Origin: Lunularia cruciata
Lineage: Eukaryota; Streptophyta; Marchantiopsida; Lunulariales; Lunulariaceae
Reading direction: 5' to 3'
DNA: 64,000 bases
NCBI GenBank assembly: GCA_948567375.1
Contig: OX419757.1
Span: 51,894,001-51,958,000, forward strand
This document shows, piece after piece, positions 44,456-58,097 of this stretch (positions within the stretch are counted from its first letter, which is position 1; the number at the start of each line of letters is the position of its first letter). The notes beneath the pieces were generated by a model. The model searched no databases. It saw only the letters and a program-made list of their open reading frames with translations, and was not told the DNA's origin. The position numbers and the translations under genes are program-made.

Positions 44456-47400
44456 AAGTTGGCATGGTATGGTTGCTTTAGTTTCATTATTGTGTGGACT
44501 AAAATCCCTTGACAAAAGTCCAAACCTATTTTATTCTTACAAAATGAGATTGGTCAACTTTATCAATTATTGTAATGTAAGGTTAATAAAGGATTGAATC
44601 ACTTAGAGTTATGGATTATATCAGGCTGCTCATCCGCTATGGAATGGTTTCCAATAGTAGAATTAAGTACTACTTAGAGATTAAACACTTTGAGCATGAA
44701 GTCAAATCCAAATTTGCTGCAATTTACATAAAGCCTTGTTTAACCTCTTATGTTTTATCCTTGTATCTTTCTGTTTTTCTTGTTATCCTATAATTTATAT
44801 AGCATACAAAATTTTAGCCAAAAATAATAATAATTTAGCAATAGGACCAAGTGTACCAACATACAAACACAAAAATGGCCATTGTCCCACTTCTATTGTT
44901 CATGCCTGCCAATGTATTACACACATGTAAGATCTTACACACTATATTATACCAAACCTACAACCTTTTCTTTTATTGTTATCAAAGACAATCCATCCAA
45001 AACAAGTCCTCTATTCTTTCTCACATTTGAATACAGAGATATACAAATTACACAATGGACAAACAACTACATTAGAAATCCTAGGAGGGATAGAAGTACA
45101 GTTCAAGTTCCACATAATTCTCTTCACATGTTCATTATGCTTACTTTGATCAACTGACCATCCCCCACCAGAATTCAAATGTATCTTGGATTTGGTGAAT
45201 CTATGGAACCAACTTGTGTCATAATTGGACCTAGTTTATCAAGAATAAACAAAGCTCTCATGTGCTGATTGTAATGGTGAGGCTTTACTCCACCAATATT
45301 TTTTCTGAGTTCAAAATCATATTAGAATAGGTCCAAATGCATTTCTTGAAATTTAGGAGAATCAAGTTGTGGGAGAGGGTTAGGAATAACACAAAAATTA
45401 CCATGCTTCTGCACAAGTAAATAGCATGTTGGTGAACTTTCAGCATTCTATCTCTACAATAGACTTATCTTATAGTTTTGATCTTTCAAGCTCATAATAA
45501 TGTAAATAATAAACAAACTCAACAAGCATTTATGTCCAAACCTAAAGCAAAAAGAGGTTAATATTGTGCAATAGATAGCAAATAGTTCCAAGATGATCAA
45601 CATGAAACACACATTAATCCTTCTTTTTTCTTGTGTTTTTTATTACTTTCTTGTTTGTTTTGCTTGTTTCTACTTTTATTGTTGAGATTATTGATGGTGT
45701 TGAGAAATCAAGTTCCCTAATTGATCAATGAGTCAAAATATCAAGAGGGAAGGCAAACTAAACACAAATCAAAGTTGGTTCTCAATCTAGATAACCAAGT
45801 ATCTTTATAATTGCTCAATACATATCACATGTTGAGTGTGTGTATAAACCCACTCCAAATTTGCATGAAACTATAAGACAACTCAATTCAAAAAACATTT
45901 ATCTTAGTTAGATCAAGAACTAAGTAGCATAGCTTCTAGTTCTTGAGGTTGAATAAAGAATGGATTACTTAGAGAGAATATTAATTATGATAGTTAGGAT
46001 AACAAATTTGGCCATCTTAGTGCTTGCTAAATAAAAGTTTTATTGTGCTCACTTATTAACACAAACTTGCATCAAATGGTATGACTTGAGCATTCATCCC
46101 ATTGGTTCATGCTTAGTTACTTGGTTCCACTTGATATCGTAACTAATGTTATAAAAATATGAAAGCCTTTGCTAGTGCAAGCTAAAATGCATGTGAAGCT
46201 TTTGAATTAAGTGTACTCTAGCATCGTACCAAGAATTTTAATTGTAACAATTCAAGTTTCAATTATCAAAAAACATGAATTTTAAGGATTGATTGCTTGC
46301 ATTTTTAATCATTTTCTATGTTATTCCAAAATCCTTTTGTCATGATGTATGTCTAATCTTATGGTTACAAGTGCTCAAGATGGAAATTAGATGTCTTCGA
46401 CATGATCATCAATCCTTTAAACTTGTATTTTTCCATGAGCCATCTTACCTCTTTAGCACTTTTTTCTCTTACAACAAATTAGTGCATTTTGTTCATTGGT
46501 TGTGGTCAAGATCCTTGGATATGATAAGAGAATTTTATTGAAGCTAAAATCTATCATTTATGACTTGGAAGTTCTACTTGAGTTTTTATGTCCACTTGAA
46601 GTTGAAGAAGTACTCTAGTAAAACATAAAACTTCTTAATATTCAACTGTAATAGAGTTTAGGGATGAAAAATAATTCCAAATAATCACTAGAGGAATCCT
46701 AATGGAGCAATTCCCATTTTGGATCTTCTTCCTAACTTGCATATGGGGAATGACATAATGAAAATAGACATTAGATGTATGATTTATAGTTCTTATGAAC
46801 ATGACCAATCATATTATTACAAGATCATGGAATTCTAGAAATATTTGAGCTTACTCAAATAGATCTCTTATACTTTCCTATGTGCAAAGTATACAGCCAA
46901 AGAACAAATATCATTTTCTCTCATTCTTATCCATATTGAGATATTTTCTATTTTCAATGATAGTCTACTCCAATACTTTATTATACAAGATGATTGCAAA
47001 GATTAAACTTTTTGCAAAATTATTTTGATTCCCTTGGCAACCATGCTCTATTTAATTTTCATCCTTCTTTTATGGTAAAATACACCAATGCTTATCTACC
47101 TTGCTTATCTCTATTGAGCTTGTGGTTACAATGAGTGGTACCCCTTGGATCTCCATTTCTATCGGGTCCATGCAACAACATCCTTCTCCCATGAAAAACC
47201 TTTGTATGTACGATATGTTCTTCTCCTAGATCCAAGATCAGTCAAATAAAATGCTTAGTGAGCTTATGTATCTCCATGGAGCTTACATCCATGAGGAGAT
47301 ATCATCCTTAGATCACTTGTCCACTTTTTCATACATCATCATCATTCTCTCCCATGGCCAAACATCATACTTGATATAAATGTACTAAATTACAACAAAA

Positions 47401-50400
47401 GTGCATTTTATGAAGTTTTAGTAAGGTCTTGTTCCTTGCTTTGCCATATCCTAAGTTGATTAAACCCCTATTATCACATTCTAGTTCCTTCACATGAGAT
47501 TGCCTATCATTGTGAAACCAAAAGCCCAAATAGTTTGTTTTATATGAATTTAATTTCCCTAATTATAAAAGTAATTGATCAAGCAACTCAATCAAGAATT
47601 TTTTGTAAAAGAAAGAGGTTTATTTGTATTCTTCTTTCTATTGGGTTGTGGACCAAGAAAGTATATTCCCTGGACTTCTAGTAGAAAAAATCTTTATTCT
47701 TTTGGATCTTTTTCCCTTCATTGTTCTATTATCAATATCTCCTATGTAGTAAAAGTTTTTTTTTGTGTTACTTCATTCATAAACCTTTTCCTTGCAAGGT
47801 TTCTGGTACTATCAATATGGTTGGATTGTTATTCTCGTAAGAGTTTGCCTACATAGGGCTTTTAGAGTTTTGACAATGGTTGTAGATTCTTAAACTATCT
47901 CAAATCTTTTAAATGTTATGATATATCACACTATCATGAATTTTCTTGGCTTGTTACCCTTCCGAAAATCCAAAAAAGTAATCTACACATTCCTTCTAGT
48001 TAAAAAAATCAATAAATTACGAATTAAATGATATATGCATAACATCCTCCTGATAGTTTAAGAATAATTACCTTGCTTTGAGAGTAAGAAGCATGTTAAT
48101 AAAATGGAGGAATTTGTTCCTCATGTTAGTTTTGATTAAGGGATTGTAGTGTGGATTTATGAGTTGAGATTCCCTTAAGATACCTAAGTATATGCACAAC
48201 TTGCATAACTAGACAAGTTTACATATATAGCAACTATCAATTTTGGTAATGGGAGTTCTTCATGAGATCCTATAACTTGTTCTGGGGTGTGGGGGGGAGT
48301 ACTTGAGTTTTATTTTATGGGTTATGTTGTGTGTAATAGAACTTATTGGCCAAATTGTACTTAAAAATGAAATAATCAAAGCCCCAAAATTTTGTGTAAG
48401 TTTTCAAAAAGTGTCTTATTTGGTTTACAAGGACCTGTTAATAAATTTATGAGAACCTTACAAGAATGCCTAATTCTTATAAAGTGAAAATTTGAAACTC
48501 CTTATTGTATCATGGGCTGATTTTGGAGTTTGTTTCATTCTAACTCTTAAACCTCTATCAATTGTAGTCATCATAGTATGATGATTAGTACTTTGATAGG
48601 TTCAATATATATGTGGAAAAGACTTGAATCCAGAATCAGTTTGATTGCATCAAATTTTCTTAGTAATTTTGATGAGGAATAAATGCTTGTACTTGGATCC
48701 TTCTTAAAAACAAATAATAATTGTGCAATGAAGTACTATTGAATAACACTTTTACTTAGATAAATATTCTCAATACATCTAACATTTAGAAGCATCCTAT
48801 AATATTTCCTACTTAGCCTTGACTTTACAAATTCTTATATAAATTAAATCCAGGGTATGAAAACATTCCTATAAATAAATATATGTTACATCATTTTAAG
48901 CCTTTCAATCATAGGTTAAGAAATATAGCATCTTCTATCTATAATTTATTTATAATTTATCTTTAGTAATTTCTTGGTATGATAAATTAGGATTTTGTTG
49001 CATATGATGCTCTTTAATATTGAAGCCAAATTTTGAATAAGCATCTATTGTTACAAGTAAGAACTTCTCTTATAGGTTCACTCATAACTTGCTTATTAAT
49101 TTATAGCTAAGGAATAACAATGAAATGATGGAAAAATTTCAATTCTTGAGTGTTCCTAATTATCTTATGTTAGAAGTCAAATAACACTTGTCTTGAACTT
49201 CAATTTCATGATTTAAAGAAATGAAAATTAGACTAGAAATTACACATAACCTAGGGTTAACTACTTTATCTATTGCTAGAAGACTTATGGCACTTTATTT
49301 TGTATCTAATCTAGCCTTAGTGTTCTTCCAACTAAACATTATCTCCTTTGTGCTTGGTATATGACCAAGGTCTAGGATTTTTTGATAGACATATGGTGTA
49401 TATGGTGTTTTATGCTGCTAAATCAAGTTAAAGATATATTCAAAAGTAAATATGTCTAATGGGATCTTTGATCAATAATCCATTACAAATCTTGAAATCC
49501 AAAGAGAATATCTTCTTCTTTCCCAATCATCAAGCATATGTATTCATATGGATTCTCAAGTGAATTTGACTTTTTCATGCAAGTTAAAGTACATGCAAAC
49601 ACATTGCTTATAGTTAAATGTTTTTACTATTTACCACATTATGTGGAAATTTCATATTACATATAGGTACATATGCTCATAATTTTATTTTGCTTTTGTC
49701 CTTGAGGTAAGTTCTTGTGTTTTTTTTACACAAGAGACATCTCATCCATCATTGTGCTATTTTATTGTTTCATCCTCTCTTGTTATATGATATTTAAATA
49801 ACAAACAGACTAACTTCTCTTGTTGTTCCATTCTTGGGCTACTATAATTTCAACCTCTCTTGTTGTATGATATTTTAATAGTAAACAAAAATCTTTCCTA
49901 AATATTTAATTGTGGAGCCAATATTGTTCTATTGTGTGATAAAGCAGTTTGTGCAATTGCCATAATCACTTAAATCAAATTTATTTCAACTTTATCTTCA
50001 AATAAGATCACTTTTAAGTCTTGGGAAGAGTTGCATATTAAGTTTTAATTAAAGAATTATCTAAGAAGGATCACATAAGGTTTAAACATAATCATATTTT
50101 CTAATGCTTTGTTGTTGTTGATTATTTTGATGCAAATAAAACTACTTGCCTTTTTTTCCTTGTTTGAATCTCTTTTTAACCTACTAACAAATATGGGTGA
50201 AGAGTAGAATTTTCCAATAGCTTTAGAAGAAGGAAATCTACCAATCCACGAGCTAGTTCTTATAAATGTTGCCGGGGATTAAGCTTTTGCACCATTCTCC
50301 TAATCTTTGTAAAAGCCAACAGTGGAGAAGAAGTTGGTAAGATCATAGTCCTTAGGCATACATCTCAGAATTTGTAATATGAACTTGAGTCATCCAAGTT

Positions 50401-53400
50401 ACTAAAATTCATTTCTTTTATTGTAGTTAATACTAATACCCAATACTAACTCTTGAGCTATTACTAGATTGTCAAGATTCACTTCATCAATCATGGTTTT
50501 ATCCTTAACGAGTTGAAGCAAATATCAACTATGGTCTCTTTCCTTTTAACTCTTATAAACACATAAGTGTTACTTTCCTATTGTATTTCTTAATCAACTA
50601 TCAAATCATAGTTAAGTAATCTCAATCATTGTTGTATTTCTTGAGCCACTATCTAAGAATTGTTAAGCACTTTGGATCAAAATGACTCTTATTTTCTACA
50701 TGGTAAGAGAGAGAAAAATCATCATTAAAACTTTGCATTGTAGTCCATATGCTCTTAACTACACAATTGCATTTTGCTTTATTATTCCTTGGAAGCTTCC
50801 TTGTAGGCTTTATGGCTCAATATATTCACTCTTTTTGTATATAATCTTACCCCTTGAGAAAGAAACAATAAGATCCTTCATGGATAGTTGGAGTTCTTGG
50901 TATTAGAATGATACTTTATTCTTAATACTTTTATGAAATTTTTTGTTGTGGCTTTTCAATTCGATACTGTCTTTTTTAAAGTATTCAAAGTAAGAACATG
51001 ATATTACTCAATATCCTAGACTAATTCTTAATTTTCTTCAAAAGTTGGAATTTGATAATTTGTTCAAATAACTATCTAGCCTGGTCCCCAGTATGCATTC
51101 ATACATGGTACTTCAATATGCTTAGAGAAATAAGGTTTTGAATAAACTTCTTACTTTCTCAAGACTTACTCTTGTAAATCCCATCCAAGCACTAAATACA
51201 TCTTTAACTTTGATTCATTTTGAATCACCTTTCTATCAAATTTATTTTTAGTCAAGTTCTTTACACCGGGGCATTTGGATTATCATCTTACTATCATGAT
51301 GGAGTAGATTTTGACTAGCACCTAATGTATGTTAGCTCTTTTGAGGATAACACCCATAAAATACTTTCTAATTTCTTCTCTGCATCTCTTTGATATTTTA
51401 TTTATGCATCAAAGAGTTGGTTTCAAGCATTTGGAACCTTTAGCTTTATTTTTTTGTAAGCAAACATTGTTGTTAAATGAGTTAAAAACCTATTAATTTT
51501 TTCTTTACATGTACTAAAACTAATTATATGGGGAATAATACACCTAAACTTGTAAAGTAGTGCTGCTATCCACAATAAATTTATATTGTAAAATTTTAAT
51601 CCTCTTATATCTGATTTCCTTGAATTTAACCTTGATATATTTATGGTGGTTATTTACTTAGTCATCAAATATATACCTTAGAAAATTTTGTGGATGTTGT
51701 TGATCCTTTTTGTTTATGCATTGAAGTATTGCAATTCTTGTTGGTTTATTGTAGTTATACACGAGCACCTCCCTATAGTAGCAAGCAATAAGAGCAAAAG
51801 TGGAAGTTATGCTACCAATTTATTAGGAAAGTATTCTCAAAAATACAATTATTTGTAATTAGTTTATTCTACTTAATTCTATGGCTCAAGATATATGTCT
51901 TAATAGAATCTAATTCAACTATAATTTATATATTAAAGATGTTTGAGATTAGAGGGGAACAACTTTTTTAGGCATCTCCTCCCAAGAGTACAAAATTGAT
52001 ATTTTGGTTAATGATCCAATACTCTCACAAACAGATCCAATTGTACATGATTTAGCTCCAATTTATCCATGACCAAACATCTAGTACCTTCCATAAAAAA
52101 ACCAAACTATTGACCAATCCTCTAGGACCTAAGATCATAGTAAAAAGTAAATGTTTATGCATCATAGGTCTTTAGCTATGCATAAAATTTTGCAAGTCTA
52201 CTTGATGAGTATCAAAAGATTGAATTCAATTGTTCTTTAAAAAAAAACTTGAACCAAAATTTAAAGCTTTGTTATACCTACTTCTTAATCATTTCCAAAT
52301 TCTTCTTTCTCCATATATTCTTGTGAAAAATATTATTTGATCAACCAAAAACAAAAGTCATTATAAGTATCTTACAAATTGAATAAAAACTTTCTAATCA
52401 CATCTATAAATACATGAAATTCATACAGTTAATTTATACAAAGGCTCGTTACTTGGAGGAGAGAGCTAAAAAGTCAAGAAAGATAATATAAGTGATGTAC
52501 GAGGTAATAGTTAAGGGTTTGTATTTATTCTTAGTTCTATGCAGTCCTCTTTCTTCTTCTCTAGCAATTGAAGGGAGACCTAAGGCATATTTGAATGTTC
52601 ATGTATAAAATAAGTACACTATCCGATGAATTTTACAAAAATTTGAGACTCTTTTACCTCATTTTTAGAGATGAATATTACATATCATATTCATGATTCA
52701 TCTAATGAATCTTATGCAAATCTAAAGAATATAAAATTAAGTGTTGTGAATGTTTTAAAGGACACTTACTTAGGTAGTTCTAAGTATATATAAGCAGTGT
52801 GATGTTTTCCTCTTGTAAGATCTGTACAAAGGTTCTATAATATCTTAAAAAAATTCGTAACAATTTTAAAGTATGTGAAAATTAAAAACACATAATCTAG
52901 AGACTTTAATCATGGAATGGGTCTTGAAGAATAATTTTCATTACCAAAAGAAACTTCTATAGTTATAGCTTATTCATATGAAGAAAAGTCTCAAATCTAA
53001 ATATGTTACATCAAAGTAGTAGTCCAGAAGAATTTAATAAAATTTTATTTTTATTCTAGGAGAAGTTAATGGATCTAAATTTATATGGTGGATTTTCTAC
53101 TCATGTTTTATCATCTTGTATCTAAGTGCACAAGATCATCCTTTAACCAAGTAACATCATAAAGTGTAATCATATAGCAATTTTTACTTTGTATTACTTT
53201 ATCTTTGAATTGTATAGCCCTTTCACTAAAAAACCATCAAATAACTATTTAATTTTCATGTTTATAAATTTACATTTCATTTACATACAAAATACAACAA
53301 ATGTATGTTTGAGTACTATTTATAGAGGAATTGTTTCTTCATATAGTTTCTAATCTTAAAAGTAGTTTTCCACAAAGATAGCTGCCATTTTTCTCATAGA

Positions 53401-54120
53401 ATTTGATCTATGTGTGAGTTATCCATATCACATTCTCAATCCATATATGGGTTAAAAGCTGATTATACATATACATCGAAGTGACCAACATGGATTTTAG
53501 GTTGCTTGAATTTACTTAACCCTAACCGAAAGCTCACTTACGATCAAAAGCATAATGTAAAGTACATTACTTCTCACTTGAATCTTTTGAAATAATAATC
53601 CTCAATGGACGAAGAGACTTGATTCATGATCCTCCCCATAAGGAGTTGCCATGTTAAATACTATTAAAAACTATTAATGCCATGCATATTGTTGCAATCG
53701 ATAATCAAAGAGTTTTACACCTTTAAAAAAAATTAATTTCACTATGTGCATATATGATGAAATTTGTTAAACATATAAATATATCACCTTTAGACCTACC
53801 ACTATTTTACTTAAACATATAACTAATTGTTAATTACAAATATGAGAATCTCTTGTAAGAAAGTTGCACCTACTTTTCATTTATATGTACCATTCTTTAT
53901 ATGATGGAAAAGCTGGAAAGTATAAGCCAATCTATACAACTGTATCTCGCAATCTTCAGAAGAGACGGTGAACTTTTTGACATGAAAGCTACTATGCCTT
54001 CAGCATTTCTGCAATTTTAATGTATAAGAAAGATAAATTTCTTCCATTTATACCGAACTGGAAAACGCTCTATAATCGCACACTTCTCCTTATTCTCCTA
54101 CATTTAAAGAGGGGCTAAAA
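44456..54120. other. Long AT-rich region without a supported gene
   Basis: Only short chance frames on both strands. There is a diverged ~82-bp tandem pair near 49771-49886 (CTCTCTTGTT.TATGATATTT.AATA..AAAC). No LTR, tRNA or protein block is recognisable. It may be old decayed transposon sequence or plain intergenic DNA. Confidence 0.4.
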
Positions 54121-54166
54121 TTCGGACGGGCATGAATTTGTCCGTCCACAAGAGGACTGATCTCTT

Positions 54167-54212
54167 CTCCGTTGGACTGTGAAGAGGGGCACGACCACAG
54201 TCCAACGGAGAA
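54167..54212. repeat. Perfect 16-bp stem hairpin
   Basis: TCTCCGTTGGACTGTG (54167-54182) and CACAGTCCAACGGAGA (54197-54212) are exact inverse complements around a 14-base loop. A short GGACGG...GTCCGTCC pair lies just upstream (54125-54148). It lies about 1.5 kb before the DCN1-like start codon. Confidence 0.8.
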
Positions 54213-54585
54213 TAGAACATACTATACGTGGTAGAGTAGGGAGAAGTGTAGGTAGGAAAAGTGTAGGAACTACGGGAAAACATTACGAGTAGAGAAAGAT
54301 CAGATTTGAACGAGAAGTGGCGAATCTCTCTAGTTCACAATTTGCATTGCAAAGTTGGAGAAGTGTGTAAGACATTGGTGGCGTACTTAGGAGGAAATGT
54401 TTTGATTACCGCCGTCATGTGGAGGAGAATATGGGGCCTTGGAAGTTTGTGTTCATAGGTTGGTGGTACAGAAATTTTGCGTTGGAGGAGTGGCGATGAG
54501 TGCGGAATGAACTGATCATCAATGGCATGGTTGTTATCGGGATTCCAACTCTGTGTTATAGATGAGCCAGTATTCATCTGTTCAC

Positions 54586-54636
54586 CCTCCAGGACCACTT
54601 TAGTCCTCTACTGTTGGACTAAACTGGTCCTGGAGG
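54586..54636. repeat. 21-bp stem hairpin with one mismatch
   Basis: CCTCCAGGACCACTTTAGTCC (54586-54606) pairs with 54616-54636 with one mismatch across a 9-base loop. A further CATCTG/CAGATG pair outside lengthens the stem. It lies about 1.1 kb before the DCN1-like start codon. It could be a foldback element, a small-RNA precursor or a regulatory palindrome. Confidence 0.75.
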
Positions 54637-55188
54637 ATGCGCAGATGAAGCTGCAGTGGTGAAAATTGGACTTTCGATGGTGGAAGGACGAACAGAAGGA
54701 AGAGGTTCAGTGAGTCCATCCCGTTTCATGGCAGGTAAAGAAAGGAAGGAGAGAGGAGGAGGAGGAGACCCAGGAAGAAGAGTTCAGATTGACTTGGTCT
54801 TGCAAGGCGTCACTTCTCCACGAATATTCCAGAATAGTGGCTCTGCGATGTTTTGCTGTTCTACCACCGGAGTTTGCTTCGGGGCCAGAGGCGGTTGGTT
54901 CGGCAATTGGATGCATCTTCCTAATACTTTCACGGGGCGACAGATTCGTTGCTTGGCCAGAATTGGAAGTAAAGTAAAGGGAAGGGATAATTTGTGCTGG
55001 ATGTACTGTACTGTAAGCGGATGAACATTCTGGGGCACGGCGATATGTAGAGAGAGTTCCAATCCTGGAGACTTGGCGACTGGATACGGTAGTGCGGGTT
55101 GCCTGGAGGTCCTGACATCAGGGGCAGGAAGAGAGAACGGTAGGTATGTTTCTTTGTTGGAGGAGAGAGTTTGTCCCTTCCGAGAGCG

Positions 55189-55197
55189 TATATAAAA
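55189..55197 (+). promoter_or_regulatory. Candidate TATA box of the DCN1-like gene
   Basis: GTATATAAAAT at 55189-55199, about 510 bp before the start codon, in the most GC-rich part of the upstream region. If used, the 5' UTR would be about 480 nt or contain an intron. Weak evidence. Confidence 0.3.
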
Positions 55198-55703
55198 TTT
55201 ACCCTGCCGTATGTTCGGAGGTAAGATAGTGGAAATTTTGTCCCCCGTACTAGGAAGAACACGGCAATCGTGTGTATCTCGCTTGATACTTCAACTTTTT
55301 TCACTCTGTCCGGGCAAACAGAGTAGAGTAGAGGAGGGGAGGTGTTGGGATTTGCTGACAGAGAATTCAAGCACCGCTGTTCAAGCCAGCTTCTATAAGC
55401 ATGAGTCTCCAGCGTGTGCTTTCTTCTCGTCGTTGTTGTCAGCGCGATTGTTGACGCTTCGGCGCTGGTGCCGGATCTCGTCTCTTTTGCTTGCGCTCTC
55501 TGTGGCGTGATTGTTTTCTTGGCAGTTTCGAAGACTTCCTCCGCACTGGGTCCAACTTTGCCCCCACATGTGGGAGATGGAATCCTTTTGATGTGATCGA
55601 CTGAAGTCTCACTGATACCAAAGTATTGTTTGTTAGAGATTTAAGCCATTGCCGCGAGCAAGTCCCCTTCACGTAGATCACAGACCGTGTTAAGTGCAAC
55701 ACG

Positions 55704-57314
55704 ATGAGAAGGTCATCCTCAAGAAGGACGTCTTCAGGAGTGCTGCCTGCCACTGCCACCGCATCTGCAGGTGTGTATTTTATCTTTTCTGTTTGCACTC
55801 GATCATCTACTCAAGCGTGTGCTTAGCATGCATTGGTTTTTCAGTTATTTCGTAGTCTTAGTGACGTGGCTCAATTTAATCAATCTTTGGGGATCAGCTG
55901 ATTCGTCACATTTGAGAGACTTATGTCTACTCGGAAATCGTTGGTGACTGTGGAGATGGACGGCAATCTACGAACTTACGTGAATTTCACTCCTAAGATT
56001 GTGCGGATGGAATTGATGTAGGCCATGTTTGCTAGATCGCATGGTTGCATGAGTTCCTATATTTGTAAATCCGAAGAAATTCGATACCGTTTGACGGAAC
56101 TTCACTCGTCATCAGCGAATTGTGGTCGATGTTCCGCCATTTTGAGCTCATCTGGAGCTTGGACAAGAGAAATCACGTACCGTGGAGCCTCCGATTGCAC
56201 ATTCATCCCCGGAAGTTGACGATTTTAAGAAATGATTCCAATGCTGCAGGTACAGGTAACAAGGCTGCTGCTAAGGAGCAGGAAAAGATTGATTCCCTGT
56301 TTGCTCAGTATGTTGACAGAAATGAAGACTCCAGCATAGGGTAAGAGGTCTTCTTAGTAGAGAATTTGTTGTAAAGCTAGGGAGTCTATCTTTTGAAAAA
56401 GAGATTTATTGAAAATACAGCTGAGCCTTTGTCTTGCTTCCCCCCGAAGCGAAATTATGAAATTGTTCTAAGCACCGAACATTACGTGTCAATATAGAAT
56501 ACGCATCTTTTGTTGACCTAATAGTTGTCCGCCTGGAAAGCCATAGATTTACAGGACGAATTGCACTTTGCTTATGTTCACTGTCATCTTCCATTTTCCA
56601 TTCCATTTTGAAGGTTCTGTTTAGAATCCAAACCGCTAGGTCTCGTGCTATATCCTTCATTGCAAGTTTCCGCACCTAAAAGAATCTGGATGCTCCTAAA
56701 TACAACATACGTACACAAGCTTTCAAGGTCAGTCACGTTCGGTTTCTTTGAACACGTTGGTACGGACCCGGTTATTTTGACGGGATCTATATTCATTTAC
56801 TCAATATGGTATCAACATTTGATCTTTATTTGTTACACCTAAAACAGTGGACATGATCGGCAGAATGAGACCGTTTTCTTCTGCTTGTGACCAGGCCCGA
56901 AGGGATTGAAGCCTTGTGTCAAGACCTGGGACTCTCGCCGACAGACATCCAAGTATTGCTTCTAGCATGGTAAGGGAGCACTTCATTTAAAGTGAAGGCT
57001 TTCACTTACATCCAACATATATATATGTACAAGTCAGCCGCCACCCAGAAGTCGTTCGCGCATACATGACTTTGATTTGATAGTTGCAGTGATAAGAAGG
57101 CTTAACTTTTCACATCAGAATCTGTTCTGATGTGAGAGGATCTCCTGAGGTCTTATTCCAAAATCGTTAGTAGTTTTCTTCACTTTGACGAAGTTGCCAA
57201 TTATCTGTACAGACCATATATTTCCGAGCGCTCGAAAGTATTAGTTTTGAGGACCTTATTTCTTTTGCTGTTTGCAGGAAGTTGCAAGCCTCCAGACAGG
57301 GCTACTTCACCCTG
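55704..57314 (+). CDS. DCN1-like: DCN1-like protein (cullin neddylation), first four coding exons, partial
   Basis: Exons are 55704-55770, 56250-56340, 56895-56969 and 57278-57314, joined by GT-AG introns of 479, 554 and 308 bp; intron 4 (GTTAGT at 57315) runs past the window. Phases agree and give exactly 90 codons. The product starts MRRSSSRRTSSG (Ser/Arg-rich). It then has KIDSLFAQYVDRNEDSSIGP, EGIEALCQDLGLSPTDIQVL and LLAWKLQASRQGYFTL, the start of the PONY/DCUN1 domain. DCN1-like proteins bind cullins and the NEDD8 E2 and promote cullin neddylation. There is no UBA domain, as in the shorter plant and DCUN1D4/5-type members. An in-frame TAG 27 bases upstream supports this start. A second in-phase acceptor (after 56255) would drop two residues. 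About two thirds of the protein lies outside the window. Confidence 0.88.
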
Positions 57315-58097
57315 GTTAGTGACTATGCACTTGGAAACTCGTTTCTATCGTTTCACATTACAAGATCAGTACATCTTGACACCAAAAGAATTGGATGTCT
57401 TTCTGAGAGATTGGTACTTTCTAGTGTATGCACTGCGGCATGGTCAAAGTTTTATCCGCTACCCTTGCCTCCTGACAACTGACTAAAGATTGTTAGTTCG
57501 CGAAGAATAAGTTTAGGGACCCGGAGTCTACAAAATCTTACAGCTCCTTAAGCGTATGATCTGCAACGATACAATATGTTGGAATGGAGCCAGCCTTACA
57601 ATGTATCATGTTTTCACACCTTATACAGGCTGCGGTGCTGTCAGTTCCTGACGAACTTGTACATTTATTGCGCTTTTCTGACAACAGTTTTTACTATTTT
57701 GCATGATTTTTAGGACAGGATTTTTCTGTTTTCTTGTTCTGGCTTTCCCTACATGCATCTTCAATACATCTGCGTGATCCACTGACCTTGGAATGAAGTC
57801 TTTGTTTGTCTTAGGACTTATGACGACATAAATTAGAGGTCACATGTATGCTTTCAGCTGTTATGCAATTCTCCCCACTCGGCCCCTGACAGTCTTTCAG
57901 TCGATTGATTTTTGGATATATGAGGCATGCAGCTCGCTCTCACTAACATCAATGGCTTGCAGTGCTTCCTGTACCTGCAGCGTTAGTGTTTGGAAGCCTT
58001 CCATTTTAATCGCCTATACTTAGCATGCAGCGGCTGTTCATTTCTGATTTTCAATTATCCTCTTCACCAATTGTCCTTCCCAATTATCCTGTTGCCT

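Noticed and set aside
54656-55024. 122-codon plus-strand ORF and the overlapping minus-strand ORFs upstream of the DCN1-like gene
   Set aside because: Several overlapping open frames on both strands in a GC-richer segment, with no recognisable motif or splice context; better explained as promoter or 5' UTR sequence.
55439-55798. 119-codon minus-strand ORF
   Set aside because: Runs antisense over exon 1 of the DCN1-like gene; no motif.
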